From Acidimicrobiia bacterium (GTDB lineage: Bacteria > Actinomycetota > Acidimicrobiia > Acidimicrobiales > JANYDT01): 50,520 bases of DNA. Positions 42,445 to 50,520 of this stretch are shown here, piece by piece. Every line of letters starts with the position of its first letter. Position 1 is the first letter of the stretch. A program made the position numbers and the translations under genes. Under the pieces are notes generated by a model, which searched no databases, had not been told where the DNA came from, and saw nothing but the letters and a program-made list of their open reading frames with translations. The DNA is taken from assembly GCA_025359845.1 (NCBI GenBank), contig JANYDT010000018.1:1-50520 (forward strand), in the 5' to 3' direction.

Positions 42445-43659
42445 TTGTTGCGCCTCTCCAATCCCGACCTACGCCGCCTCGTGATCGGGGAAACGATCTC
42501 GACCTACGGCAGCCTTATTTCGCTCTTGGCCCTCCCCTTCGTGGCGCTCCTCTACCTGCACCGCGGCGCCGGGGCGCTGGCTGTCGTCGGCGTGGCCGAG
42601 ATGCTCCCCGGCTTCGTGGCCGGTCTGTTCGCCGGAGTTTGGGTGGATCGCCTATCCCGGCGCGATGTACTGGTGGCTACCAACGCCATCCGATTCGGGC
42701 TCGTCGGGCTGGTTCCGGTGTTGGCGTGGATGGGAGCGCTCAACATGGTCTGGCTCGTCGTCATTGCCGCAGCCACGGGCCTGACCGGGAGCCTGTACAT
42801 GCCTGCATATCGTGCCATCCTGCCCGTATTGGTCAGTACACAGGAATTGACCGAGGCCAATTCCTTGATTGAAGGCTTGAACGCAGTGGCCGAGATTTGT
42901 GCTTTCGCGTCCGCCGGGTTTCTGGTGCAGGTCTTCACGGCCCCGACGGCGATGTTGATTGATGCCATCACGTTCGCCGTCGCCGCCATTTTCGCGGCCG
43001 GCCTCCCGGCGACGCCCCCCTCGATCGCCCGTAAAGACCGGCGCACGGTGATGGTCGAGATGGGCGAAGGATTGCGGGTGGTGCGCCGACAAACAGTCCT
43101 GCGGCCCATGGCGCTGGGGGCGGTGGCGCTCGGCCTCGGTCGGGGCCTCATGAACACGCTCTTCGTGCTCCACGTGACCCGAACGCTGGGTTATCGGCCC
43201 GGCCCGCAAGGCCTTGTGTACGCCGTCGGCGGGGTGGTATCGATCATTGCCGCCACCATCGCTTCGCGCGTGACGAATCGGCTCGGGGCGGGCCGAACCG
43301 TGCTGTGGGGGCTCACGATCGGGTCCGTGGCTATGTTGTTCGTGGTATTCGCGCCCCGTCCGTCATGGGCCGGATATTCGATGCTCACCGCCCAACAAGT
43401 GATAGGCGATCTGGCGATGACGGTAGCGATCGTGGCCACTGTGGCGATCCGCCAGACGCACACGCCCGATGGCATGCGGGGTCGGGTCGAGAGTGCGATC
43501 GGGACGGCAACCACACTTGGCGTGGTGATCGGTATGGCGACGGCCGGGTGGTTGGGCCCCGCCGAACGGCTCGGCACCCGCGGTGGCCTCGGTCTGGGCG
43601 TCGCGTCATCTGGGTTGGCCGTGCTGGTAATGCTCCCTTTGCGTTCGATCCGGACGTAG
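42445..43659 (+). CDS. Major facilitator superfamily exporter (EntS-like)
   Basis: A 404-residue membrane protein with about 12 hydrophobic helices. The N-terminus NPDLRRLVIGETISTYGSLI and the loop AGVWVDRLSRRDVLVATNAIR (MFS A-motif-like) fit the group that includes enterobactin and macrolide exporters (DHA3). Substrate unknown. The start appears to be TTG (42445 or 42448) with AAGGTAGG upstream, so the true start is uncertain by a few codons. Confidence 0.82.
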   Translation: MLRLSNPDLRRLVIGETISTYGSLISLLALPFVALLYLHRGAGALAVVGVAEMLPGFVAGLFAGVWVDRLSRRDVLVATNAIRFGLVGLVPVLAWMGALNMVWLVVIAAATGLTGSLYMPAYRAILPVLVSTQELTEANSLIEGLNAVAEICAFASAGFLVQVFTAPTAMLIDAITFAVAAIFAAGLPATPPSIARKDRRTVMVEMGEGLRVVRRQTVLRPMALGAVALGLGRGLMNTLFVLHVTRTLGYRPGPQGLVYAVGGVVSIIAATIASRVTNRLGAGRTVLWGLTIGSVAMLFVVFAPRPSWAGYSMLTAQQVIGDLAMTVAIVATVAIRQTHTPDGMRGRVESAIGTATTLGVVIGMATAGWLGPAERLGTRGGLGLGVASSGLAVLVMLPLRSIRT

Positions 43660-43672
43660 TCCGCAGAGGGCG

Positions 43673-46600
43673 TTATCGGGCGGCCACGGATTCCGGTTCC
43701 ACCACATCGTTTGACGCGGCCCACAACCGGGCGTAGGTACCGCCCGCGGCCACGAGTTGCGCATGGGAGCCATCCTCGACGATACGACCGTCGGCGAGCA
43801 CCACGATCCGGTCGGCCCGGCGGGCGGTGTCGAGACGGTGGGCGATGAGCAGGGTGGTGCGATCGCGGGCCAGGACACCCATCGCGGCCTGAACCCTCGC
43901 TTCGGTCCCGAGATCAAGGTTGGCCGTGGCTTCATCGAGCAACAACACTTTGGGGTTGACGAGCGACGCCCGGGCCAACGCGATGAGTTGGCGTTGGCCG
44001 GCCGACAGCGAACGACCCCGACCCGCCACTGTCGTGTCGTACCCATCGGGCAAAGACGAGATGAAATCGTGCGCACCGACGGCCTCTGCCGCCGCCTCCA
44101 CCTCGGCCCTCGGCGCGTCTGGGCGCCCGTAGGCGATGTTGGCGGCGATCGACCCCGAGAAGAGTGCCGGCTCCTGGGGTACCACGCCGAGTTGATGGCG
44201 CCATTGGGCGAGCGCCACATCGCGCAGGTTGATTCCATCGACGAGCACCGCTCCCGCCGTCGGGTCGTAGTACCGGGCGACCAGTTTGATCAGCGTCGAC
44301 TTGCCGGCGCCGGTCTCACCCACGAAGGCCACGGTGGAGCCGGGCTCGATGACCAGGGACACGCCGCGCAGCGCCTCCTGGGCGCCGACCCGGTACGCGA
44401 ACCGCACGTCGCGAAACTCGATTCGACCCGTCGCCGCGGGGAGGGGGACGGGCGCGGGCGCAGCCGGGGTTGACGATGGCCGCCCGATGAGACCCCGCAA
44501 CTTACCGACCGCGGCGCTGGCCTGCTGCCAGGTATCAATGACCACCGATAATTGCTGAATGGGAGCAAAAAACTGGCCAAGATACAACACAAAGGCAACC
44601 AGCGCTCCGGTGGTGAGCGATCCTCCCCGCACCAGCGCGGCCCCAGCCCATAACACCGCTGCGGTCGAAAGCACGCTCAGAGTTTCGACAATCGGAAAGT
44701 ACACCGACGCCGCCCATTGACCGGCCAGACGAGCCTCGCGATGCGATCCGACGATCGACGCGAAGTCTTTCGTATTGCGCTCTTCTCGGGTGAATGCTTG
44801 GGTGACTCGCACGCCCGACAGCGACTGCGACAAGTTGGCGTTGACGGTGGCCACCCTGTCGCGTACGGCCTCATAGGCCACCCGCGAGCGCTGCCGGAAC
44901 CACCACGTAGCTGCGATCAGGGGCGGCAGCGAGGCCAAGGCGACCAGGGCGAGACGCCAGTTGTACACCAGCAGAAAGCCGAAAATCCCGAACAACGACA
45001 ACACGGCCACGATGAGTTGGATCAGGCCGGCGTTGAGAAGATTTGTCAGCGCGTCGATATCACCGGTCATGCGCGTTAGGATCCGTCCGACCATTTCTTG
45101 CTCGTAGAAGTCGAGCCCGAGGCGCTGCAGGTGGGCGAAGACCCGCAGCCGCAACCGGTACAGCAGCCGCTCGCCGGCCAGGGCGGTGACGATCGATTGC
45201 GCCCACATGATGGCCACATCGAAGAAGGTGACGGCCAGAAACACGATCGTGGCCACGTTGAGAGCATGGATCGACCGATCGGCGACGCCCCGATCGAGGC
45301 CCCGCTTGATGAGTGCGGGCCCGAGCAGCGAGAGGACGGTGTCGAGCGCCACCAGGCCGAGCCCGAGCGCAATCGGCCATCGATCGGGCCGGATCTCCTT
45401 ACGCAGGTTCAGCGGGCCGCCGTCGGCCTCCGCGTCGGCCACCGCCGGGCCGGGCTCGATGCGAGGGGTGTCGGTGGCCGGCGGAAGTTTCTCCATCATG
45501 GCCAACGTCTTGGGTGACGGGTTGTAGCCGAAGCCGCCCCCCATCGGCCCGCCCATGCCCATCATCATCCCGCCGCCCCGTCCACCCATCGCACCGCCCA
45601 TGGGGCTGCCCATGTTGGTGACCGGCCCCATACCCACTGGTGCGCCCGACAGCGCGGCGCCCGGGCTGCCATTGGCCGACGAAGGGCCCTCTCCCAACGG
45701 CCGCCCTCCCGACGGCCGTCCGTTCAAGGCCGCGCCATCGCTCGACGGTGTGTCCGAAGGAAAGGCCCGGTCCGCGCCGGCCCCGTTGAGGGAAAGGCCC
45801 GTCCCGTCGGTCGGTGAGCCAGGCCGGGCCGGGGCCTCGACGACCGCTTCCTCACCTTCGGCTCCGGGCCCCGACAGCAAGAGTCGGTAGGTCTGGCAGC
45901 GGGCCATCAGTTCGTCGTGCGTGCCTTCGTCGAGCACCCGGCCGGCGTCCATGACGATGAGGCGCGACGCCAGCGCTAACGACGAGCGCCGGTGGGCCAC
46001 AACTATGGTCGTGCGCCCTCGCATCACCCGGCGCAACGTGTCGTGGATCTCGGCCTCGGTGCGGGTGTCGAGCGCCGAGGTAGCGTCGTCGAGCACCAGG
46101 ATGCGGGGGTCGGTGAGCAATGCCCGAGCCAATCCGATGCGTTGGCGCTGGCCGCCCGACAATGTCAGGCCGTGCTCGCCCACGACCGTCTTGTAGCCAT
46201 GCTCCAGCGCTTCGATGAATCGGTCGGCCTCGGCCATTTTCGCGGCGTGGTGAACTTCGGCCTCGGTGGCATCGGGGCGGCCAAAAGCGATGTTGTCGTG
46301 AATGCTCGACGAGAACAAGTAGGCGTCTTCGAACACAAAGCCGATGCGCCGGCGCAACGACGCCAAGGTGACCGTGCGGATATCGGTGCCATCTACGCGC
46401 ACCGACCCCCTCGTGGGGTCGTTGAACCGCGGGACCATCAGCGCGGCGGTCGACTTACCCGACCCGCTCGCGCCGACCAACGCCACCGTTTCGCCCGGCG
46501 CAATCCGCAGAGAAAAGCCGTGCAGGGACGTGACCCCGCCCGGGTAGGCGACCGTCACATCGTCGAACTCAATGGTGCCGGGGCCATCAGCCAAGGTTGA

Positions 46601-47605
46601 CGCATCTGGCGCATCGACGATGCGCGGCGCGTAGTCGAGCAATTCGAAGATGCGCTCGCCACCGGCTCGGGCCTGCTGGCTCAATCCGACCACCAGCCCG
46701 GCCATACGGATGGGCGCGACGAGCTGATTGAGATACGACAGAAACGCCAGCAGGGTGCCGATCGTCAGGCTGCCGTGCACCACTTGGCGGCCACCGACCG
46801 CCAACATGGCCACGAGCCCAAAGGACGGAAGGGCCTGGAGCCACGGCGAGTAGCGAGCGGTGAGGCGCACGCTGACGGCCCGAGCCCGGAAGACCTCGCG
46901 TGACGCGGCCTCGATGCGCAGCAGCTCCCGGTGCTCTTGGCCGAAGCCCTTCACCACCCTCACCCCGCTGACCGCTTCCTCGACGTTCGAGGCCATCTCG
47001 CCGACTTGTTGCTGCACCGCCAGCGACGCTGGAAACACCCATTTGCGCAGCAAACCCGAAACCAAGAACAGCAGCGGGACCATGAACAGCGTCACCAGCG
47101 TGAGCGAAGGTGACAGGAAGGCCATCACGCCGAGCGACAGGACGAGTTGCACGACGCTCGACGACAATATGGGCAACAACGCCAACAACTGACTCACCAT
47201 CGAGACATCGGCGTTGGCCCGGCTCACGACTTGACCTTGGGCCAGCGCATCGTGGGTGGCCGGGTCGAGCGTCTGCAGATGATCGTGGATGGCCTTGCGC
47301 AGGTCGGCTTCGACGTCAATGGAGACCTGGCCGCCGTACCAACGCCGTCCGAAGATCGTGGCGCCGCGCAGGACCGCCAGCACCACGAGCACGAGTAGCC
47401 ACTTGGTGAGCGTTCCGTCATCGCGCCGAATCGAGCCGTCGACCAAGGAACGTACGACGATCGGCGTGTATACGAGACCGATCGTGGCGAACGCGGCCGA
47501 TCCGAAGGCGATGACCACATTGCCGCGATGAGGCCGGATCACGCCCCAGAGCCGCCGAAACCATCCTTGCGGGGGCGCCGGCGGGCGCTCGGGTTCAGGA
47601 GTCAT
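43673..47605 (-). CDS. Fused double ABC exporter with one degenerate ATP site
   Basis: A 1310-residue exporter made of two complete half-transporters: TMD1-NBD1 (about 1-590), a linker with a Met/Gly-rich stretch, then TMD2-NBD2 (about 740-1310). NBD1 has Walker A VGASGSGKST, signature LSGGQRQRIG, but Walker B ILVLDDATSALD with Asp in place of the catalytic Glu. NBD2 has Walker B LLLDEATANLD with Glu but signature LSAGQ. Together they give one working and one degenerate site, as in heterodimeric exporters such as TM287/288. The ATG overlaps the murD2 stop by 11 bases, so it is coupled to the cell-wall genes. A lipid or cell-wall-related substrate is a guess. Confidence 0.92.
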   Translation of the reverse strand: MTPEPERPPAPPQGWFRRLWGVIRPHRGNVVIAFGSAAFATIGLVYTPIVVRSLVDGSIRRDDGTLTKWLLVLVVLAVLRGATIFGRRWYGGQVSIDVEADLRKAIHDHLQTLDPATHDALAQGQVVSRANADVSMVSQLLALLPILSSSVVQLVLSLGVMAFLSPSLTLVTLFMVPLLFLVSGLLRKWVFPASLAVQQQVGEMASNVEEAVSGVRVVKGFGQEHRELLRIEAASREVFRARAVSVRLTARYSPWLQALPSFGLVAMLAVGGRQVVHGSLTIGTLLAFLSYLNQLVAPIRMAGLVVGLSQQARAGGERIFELLDYAPRIVDAPDASTLADGPGTIEFDDVTVAYPGGVTSLHGFSLRIAPGETVALVGASGSGKSTAALMVPRFNDPTRGSVRVDGTDIRTVTLASLRRRIGFVFEDAYLFSSSIHDNIAFGRPDATEAEVHHAAKMAEADRFIEALEHGYKTVVGEHGLTLSGGQRQRIGLARALLTDPRILVLDDATSALDTRTEAEIHDTLRRVMRGRTTIVVAHRRSSLALASRLIVMDAGRVLDEGTHDELMARCQTYRLLLSGPGAEGEEAVVEAPARPGSPTDGTGLSLNGAGADRAFPSDTPSSDGAALNGRPSGGRPLGEGPSSANGSPGAALSGAPVGMGPVTNMGSPMGGAMGGRGGGMMMGMGGPMGGGFGYNPSPKTLAMMEKLPPATDTPRIEPGPAVADAEADGGPLNLRKEIRPDRWPIALGLGLVALDTVLSLLGPALIKRGLDRGVADRSIHALNVATIVFLAVTFFDVAIMWAQSIVTALAGERLLYRLRLRVFAHLQRLGLDFYEQEMVGRILTRMTGDIDALTNLLNAGLIQLIVAVLSLFGIFGFLLVYNWRLALVALASLPPLIAATWWFRQRSRVAYEAVRDRVATVNANLSQSLSGVRVTQAFTREERNTKDFASIVGSHREARLAGQWAASVYFPIVETLSVLSTAAVLWAGAALVRGGSLTTGALVAFVLYLGQFFAPIQQLSVVIDTWQQASAAVGKLRGLIGRPSSTPAAPAPVPLPAATGRIEFRDVRFAYRVGAQEALRGVSLVIEPGSTVAFVGETGAGKSTLIKLVARYYDPTAGAVLVDGINLRDVALAQWRHQLGVVPQEPALFSGSIAANIAYGRPDAPRAEVEAAAEAVGAHDFISSLPDGYDTTVAGRGRSLSAGQRQLIALARASLVNPKVLLLDEATANLDLGTEARVQAAMGVLARDRTTLLIAHRLDTARRADRIVVLADGRIVEDGSHAQLVAAGGTYARLWAASNDVVEPESVAAR
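45526..45643 (-). other. Met/Gly-rich linker of the ABC exporter
   Basis: The linker encodes a run of Gly and Met including GGGMMMGMGGPMGGG. The stretch before it (to about 45890) is Ser/Pro/Gly-rich low complexity. Met clusters can bind soft metals, but a flexible spacer is the simplest reading. Confidence 0.6.
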
Positions 47606-48947
47606 CGGCCAGTCCGATCAGTTCTCGAAAGTGGTCCGATCGGGCTTTGTAGTCGGCGAAGCGGCCGAAGCTCGGAGCCGCCGGACTGAGCAGGATCACG
47701 GCGCCCGAGGGTGTCTCGCGAACGGCAAAGGCGACAGCGTCGTCGAAGTCAGCGAACGACTCGGCGTGGATGATCGGCGACGGCTCGATCAGACTCACGA
47801 TGCGAGCGCCACTCTCGGGCACCCCGAGCACCAACGTTGGCAGTGCGCGGGCGGCGATCGCGGCGGCCAGCTCGCGGTAGTCGAGACCGCGGTCGTGGCC
47901 GCCCACGAGAATGCATACCGGCCGATCGGCATAGGCCGCCAACGCGGCGATGGCCGCGTCAGGGGCGGTTGACAGACCATCATCGACGACGGAGCGCCCG
48001 CCGAGTTCGCCGATAGGTTGCAGACGGTAGTCGAGGGGCTGGAATGAATCGATCCCGGCTTGCACCCTTGGGTCGACGAGGTCGATACCGACGGCCCGCA
48101 ACACGGTCAGGGCGCCGCACGCGTTGACCGCGTTGTGGTGCCCTATCAGCGCGCACCGAGCCAATGAGGCGATAGGCGTGCCGGCGGCGTCGCGGATGTG
48201 CGGACCCTCCGGATGGAGACCGGCCACGGTGCCGTAGGTAATGACGTTGACTAGTTCATCGGACCGAGCGGCCAAGCGGGCCGCAACGTTGGGGTTGTCG
48301 GCGTTCACGATGGTGACGATGTCGGATCGGTGCTGGAACAAGTTGATCTTGTCGGCGTAGTAGCGATCGATCGAGCCGTGCCAATCGAGGTGCTCAGGAA
48401 AAAGCGCCGTAAGCACTGCGATTTGGGGCGAGTACTCGACTTCGGCGCACTGAAAACTCGAAAGCTCGAGCGCGTTCCACCGATCCGCCGGAGCCTTCGC
48501 ACCCACCGTCGCGAGGTCAACGTCGAGCACATCGAGCAAGGCCCGGCCAACGTTGCCGGCGAGGACGACGGATTCGCCGACCGCTTCGAGGAGGTGGGCG
48601 ATGAGCGTTGTCGTGGTCGACTTGCCTTTGCTGCCGGTGACCCCGATCGTGTGCTCGCCCCCGGTTTCGGCGAACCACAACTGGGTGCCACCGGTGACCG
48701 GCTTGCCCAGGCGGGCGAGCGCGCGCGGCGGCACCCCGGGCGACTTGACGATCACCTCGGCGGCGGCCACTGCCGCTTGGGCTTCGGCCCCTCGCAGTAC
48801 CTCATCGTCACTCGCCCGGTCCTGATCGTCGACCACCACAATGCTGCGCGGACGGGCATGATGTTCGAGGACCCGGCGAGCGGCGCGCCCCTCGTTGCCC
48901 CACCCCCAGATGACGACCCGCCGTCCGCCCAAGTCATGCAGGCGCAT
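47595..48947 (-). CDS. murD2: UDP-MurNAc-L-Ala--L-glutamate ligase (MurD2-like)
   Basis: A 450-residue Mur ligase with an N-terminal Rossmann part (RRVVIWGWGNEG), the ATP-binding P-loop GVTGSKGKST (about 102-111), ELSSFQ in the central domain and the C-terminal LVGGHDRGLDY. MurD itself adds D-Glu to UDP-MurNAc-L-Ala. Because the gene lies directly after murL, I assign it to MurD2, which adds L-Glu instead. The ATG at 48947 overlaps the murL stop by 14 bases. The sequence alone does not prove L-Glu use. Confidence 0.8.
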   Translation of the reverse strand: MRLHDLGGRRVVIWGWGNEGRAARRVLEHHARPRSIVVVDDQDRASDDEVLRGAEAQAAVAAAEVIVKSPGVPPRALARLGKPVTGGTQLWFAETGGEHTIGVTGSKGKSTTTTLIAHLLEAVGESVVLAGNVGRALLDVLDVDLATVGAKAPADRWNALELSSFQCAEVEYSPQIAVLTALFPEHLDWHGSIDRYYADKINLFQHRSDIVTIVNADNPNVAARLAARSDELVNVITYGTVAGLHPEGPHIRDAAGTPIASLARCALIGHHNAVNACGALTVLRAVGIDLVDPRVQAGIDSFQPLDYRLQPIGELGGRSVVDDGLSTAPDAAIAALAAYADRPVCILVGGHDRGLDYRELAAAIAARALPTLVLGVPESGARIVSLIEPSPIIHAESFADFDDAVAFAVRETPSGAVILLSPAAPSFGRFADYKARSDHFRELIGLADDS

Positions 48948-50238
48948 AGACCGCCCCGAGTTCGGCGAGTGACGGCCACACGCCACGAGCGCGCACTTGG
49001 CAGGCCAGCTCGGCCACGACCGGGTGATCGCGCCACTCGTCACGCTCGGCAATGACCCGTAGCGCCACCCGACATTCGCCGCTCTCACCAACGCACTCGA
49101 AGGGCTTCGACTCGGTCAGGCCGAGTAAAGCTTCGAAACCGTCGGTCTGGCTCGTGAGAAAAAGGTCATTGCCAAACACGTGTTCGAGTGTAGCGCGCGG
49201 TAGAACAGTCGCCAGAGCGAGAAACACGAACTGGCATTTCGGGCACCGCCCGCACCAGCGCGTCGTGCGCCGCGTCGGATCAAGGCGGAACGCGGCGTTG
49301 CACGACGAGAACACATCGAGATAGCGCTGGCCCGTCCGCACGAAGCGATCGACGATGGCGAGTTCCGACCATGGCCGCAGATACGACGACCACGTGAGTT
49401 CTGGCGTGATGGTGGCCAGCAGTCGTTGGAGGGCTTCTTCCAACTCGACGCTCTTGGACCATTGATGGTTGATCTCGACTCCGCGGTACACCACGTTGCC
49501 CTCGCTGGCGGAGCGCTCGTTCGACATGATGACCTCAGGATGGCCGTGCATCACCGCCGCGATCAGCACGCACAACGACACGATGGTCGTGATCGGAACG
49601 TGCCCGTTCAGCGCGCCCTGATGGTTGAGTTCGAGGAGCCGCGCATCGATGGTGCGCCGCACCAGTAGGTCGGGCAACTCGGCGGCATCGATCACGGCTT
49701 GGATGACCGGATATCGGTTCACGGTGATCAGCGTGGGGTGCGCGGCGCGATGGGCCTCGATGGTGACGCAGCTGTCTTTACCGCCGCCGACGGGGATGAG
49801 CGGTGCGCCGTCGAGCGCGAGGCCTTCGACGGGTGCCGCCCTGTCGGACTCGGTGCTTCGATACTCAAAGTGCGGTCGCAGCAGATCGAGCCCGTTGTGG
49901 AAGCAGTATTCACCGAGCCCGCGTTCGAGCACCAGTCGGTGAAAGTCGATCTCGGCGTCGGCGTAAGAGCCCTGCTCGATTTGGATCAGGGGCGGGGCCG
50001 CGGCCTTGTAATAGCTGATGGCGGCGGCGACGAAGAGGTGAGCCAGAAGTCGATCAACGACGGCGCGCCGGGCCGGCGTCAGGGGCGCCGACGGGTTCGG
50101 CGGAAAGGCGATGTGCTCGGTAAAGGGCCACTTTTGGGTGTCGCTGACCAGCGCGTATTCGAACGTGGCGATGCCGGAGGTCTCGTCGAATTGCCATCGA
50201 ATAGCACGAAAGGCGCGTACCGACGACGGATCGAACAT
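48934..50238 (-). CDS. murL: UDP-MurNAc-L-Ala-L-Glu epimerase (MurL)
   Basis: A 434-residue protein. It has a nucleotide-binding loop PVGGGKDSCV (about residues 149-158), the segment MSNERSASEGN, and a three-Cys motif CGRCPKCQF. These match my memory of MurL from Xanthomonas, which converts the terminal L-Glu of UDP-MurNAc-L-Ala-L-Glu to D-Glu in an ATP-dependent way. The 14-base overlap with the Mur ligase gene is the expected pairing. This pathway replaces glutamate racemase (MurI). The ATG at 50238 is preferred; GGAA lies upstream. Confidence 0.85.
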   Translation of the reverse strand: MFDPSSVRAFRAIRWQFDETSGIATFEYALVSDTQKWPFTEHIAFPPNPSAPLTPARRAVVDRLLAHLFVAAAISYYKAAAPPLIQIEQGSYADAEIDFHRLVLERGLGEYCFHNGLDLLRPHFEYRSTESDRAAPVEGLALDGAPLIPVGGGKDSCVTIEAHRAAHPTLITVNRYPVIQAVIDAAELPDLLVRRTIDARLLELNHQGALNGHVPITTIVSLCVLIAAVMHGHPEVIMSNERSASEGNVVYRGVEINHQWSKSVELEEALQRLLATITPELTWSSYLRPWSELAIVDRFVRTGQRYLDVFSSCNAAFRLDPTRRTTRWCGRCPKCQFVFLALATVLPRATLEHVFGNDLFLTSQTDGFEALLGLTESKPFECVGESGECRVALRVIAERDEWRDHPVVAELACQVRARGVWPSLAELGAVYAPA

Positions 50239-50456
50239 ATGGGTTCCAGGGTAGTGGCCCGTCGCCGGAGTGAGGGGCGACTGAGCGATCCGGCGAGACA
50301 TGCTTTGCAAGCTCCCGTCGCTTGACGAAGTCGGCGACTTTGGATGTGCGGTCCTCTACCGAGCGGCGGTCACGTACGCCCACGGGCGGCGCCCGCCGAC
50401 TGACCCCGATTGCCGCTCCGATCACCGGCCCCGGGGCCCGACCCCGATCACGCAAG
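50239..50456. other. Intergenic region upstream of murL, no gene seen
   Basis: No convincing coding sequence. It presumably carries the murL promoter, but I see no strong -35/-10 pair. GC-rich short palindromes (GGGCGGCGCCCG near 50384-50396) are of no evident function. Confidence 0.5.
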
Positions 50457-50508
50457 CGTGGCATTTGGAGTGAGTTTTCGTGCGAAAACGGTCACTCCAA
50501 ATGCCACG
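50457..50508. repeat. Nested palindrome at the window edge
   Basis: Outer arms of 17 bases (50457-50473 with 50492-50508) pair perfectly. Inside, GTTTTCG-TG-CGAAAAC (50474-50489) forms a second stem. The following TCACTCCAAA (50511-50520) repeats part of the right arm, so more units may lie beyond the window. It is too long for an ordinary terminator and may be a repeat element. Confidence 0.8.
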
Positions 50509-50520
50509 AGTCACTCCAAA

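Noticed and set aside
50054-50464. Open frame on the minus strand over the murL start region
   Set aside because: It overlaps murL in another frame and is an Arg/Gly-rich shadow without motifs.

Overview
This is a GC-rich, gene-dense stretch with no rRNA, phage or insertion-sequence genes. I infer a high-GC actinomycete, probably Acidimicrobiia-like. The reasons are an NDMA-type alcohol dehydrogenase, branched-chain-type ABC transport genes with three components fused into one protein, several fused family III CoA-transferases, D-aminoacylase-like amidohydrolases, frequent GTG starts and short G-rich ribosome binding sites. The taxonomic call is inference.

Layout. 1-8.2 kb: a Nudix-GNAT fusion protein, two double-length CoA-transferases, a DinB-like protein and a phosphotriesterase-like hydrolase. 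8.4-12.4 kb: polyhydroxyalkanoate synthase (phaC) behind a good sigma70-type promoter, an intracellular PHA depolymerase-like hydrolase (phaZ) and an FAD monooxygenase. 12.5-18.4 kb: two D-aminoacylase-like amidohydrolases, a secreted beta-propeller-like protein and a DUF559 nuclease-like gene lying exactly between two copies of a 53-60 bp palindrome; two more copies lie elsewhere in the window. 18.5-24.6 kb: a third double CoA-transferase, an EthD-like small protein, an NDMA-type alcohol dehydrogenase and two alpha/beta hydrolases. 24.7-29.7 kb: a Liv-type ABC transporter (substrate-binding protein, fused permease-permease-ATPase, second ATPase). 29.9-37.1 kb: a Baeyer-Villiger monooxygenase, an acyl-CoA dehydrogenase-like flavoprotein, SnoaL-like, DnaJ-like and DUF169 proteins, and a coupled acyl-CoA ligase/SDR pair. 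37.2-43.7 kb: a small secreted protein, a peroxiredoxin with in-frame UGA at the catalytic position, a PfkB sugar kinase, an M1 aminopeptidase, a class III cyclase and an MFS exporter. 43.7-50.2 kb: murL-murD2-ABC exporter, overlapping head to tail.

How the genes fit together. Much of the window looks like uptake and breakdown of carboxylic, cyclic or amide compounds: Liv-type import, ring oxygenation by the BVMO, ester or lactone hydrolysis, alcohol oxidation, CoA activation by ligase and CoA-transferases, and carbon storage as PHA. The right end is a housekeeping cell-wall unit using the alternative L-glutamate route (MurD2 then MurL).

The two observations I rate highest are the probable selenocysteine peroxiredoxin (UGA at 37823-37825, hidden from ordinary gene calling) and the palindrome-bounded DUF559 gene, whose start codon abuts one palindrome and whose last codons and stop are encoded by the other.
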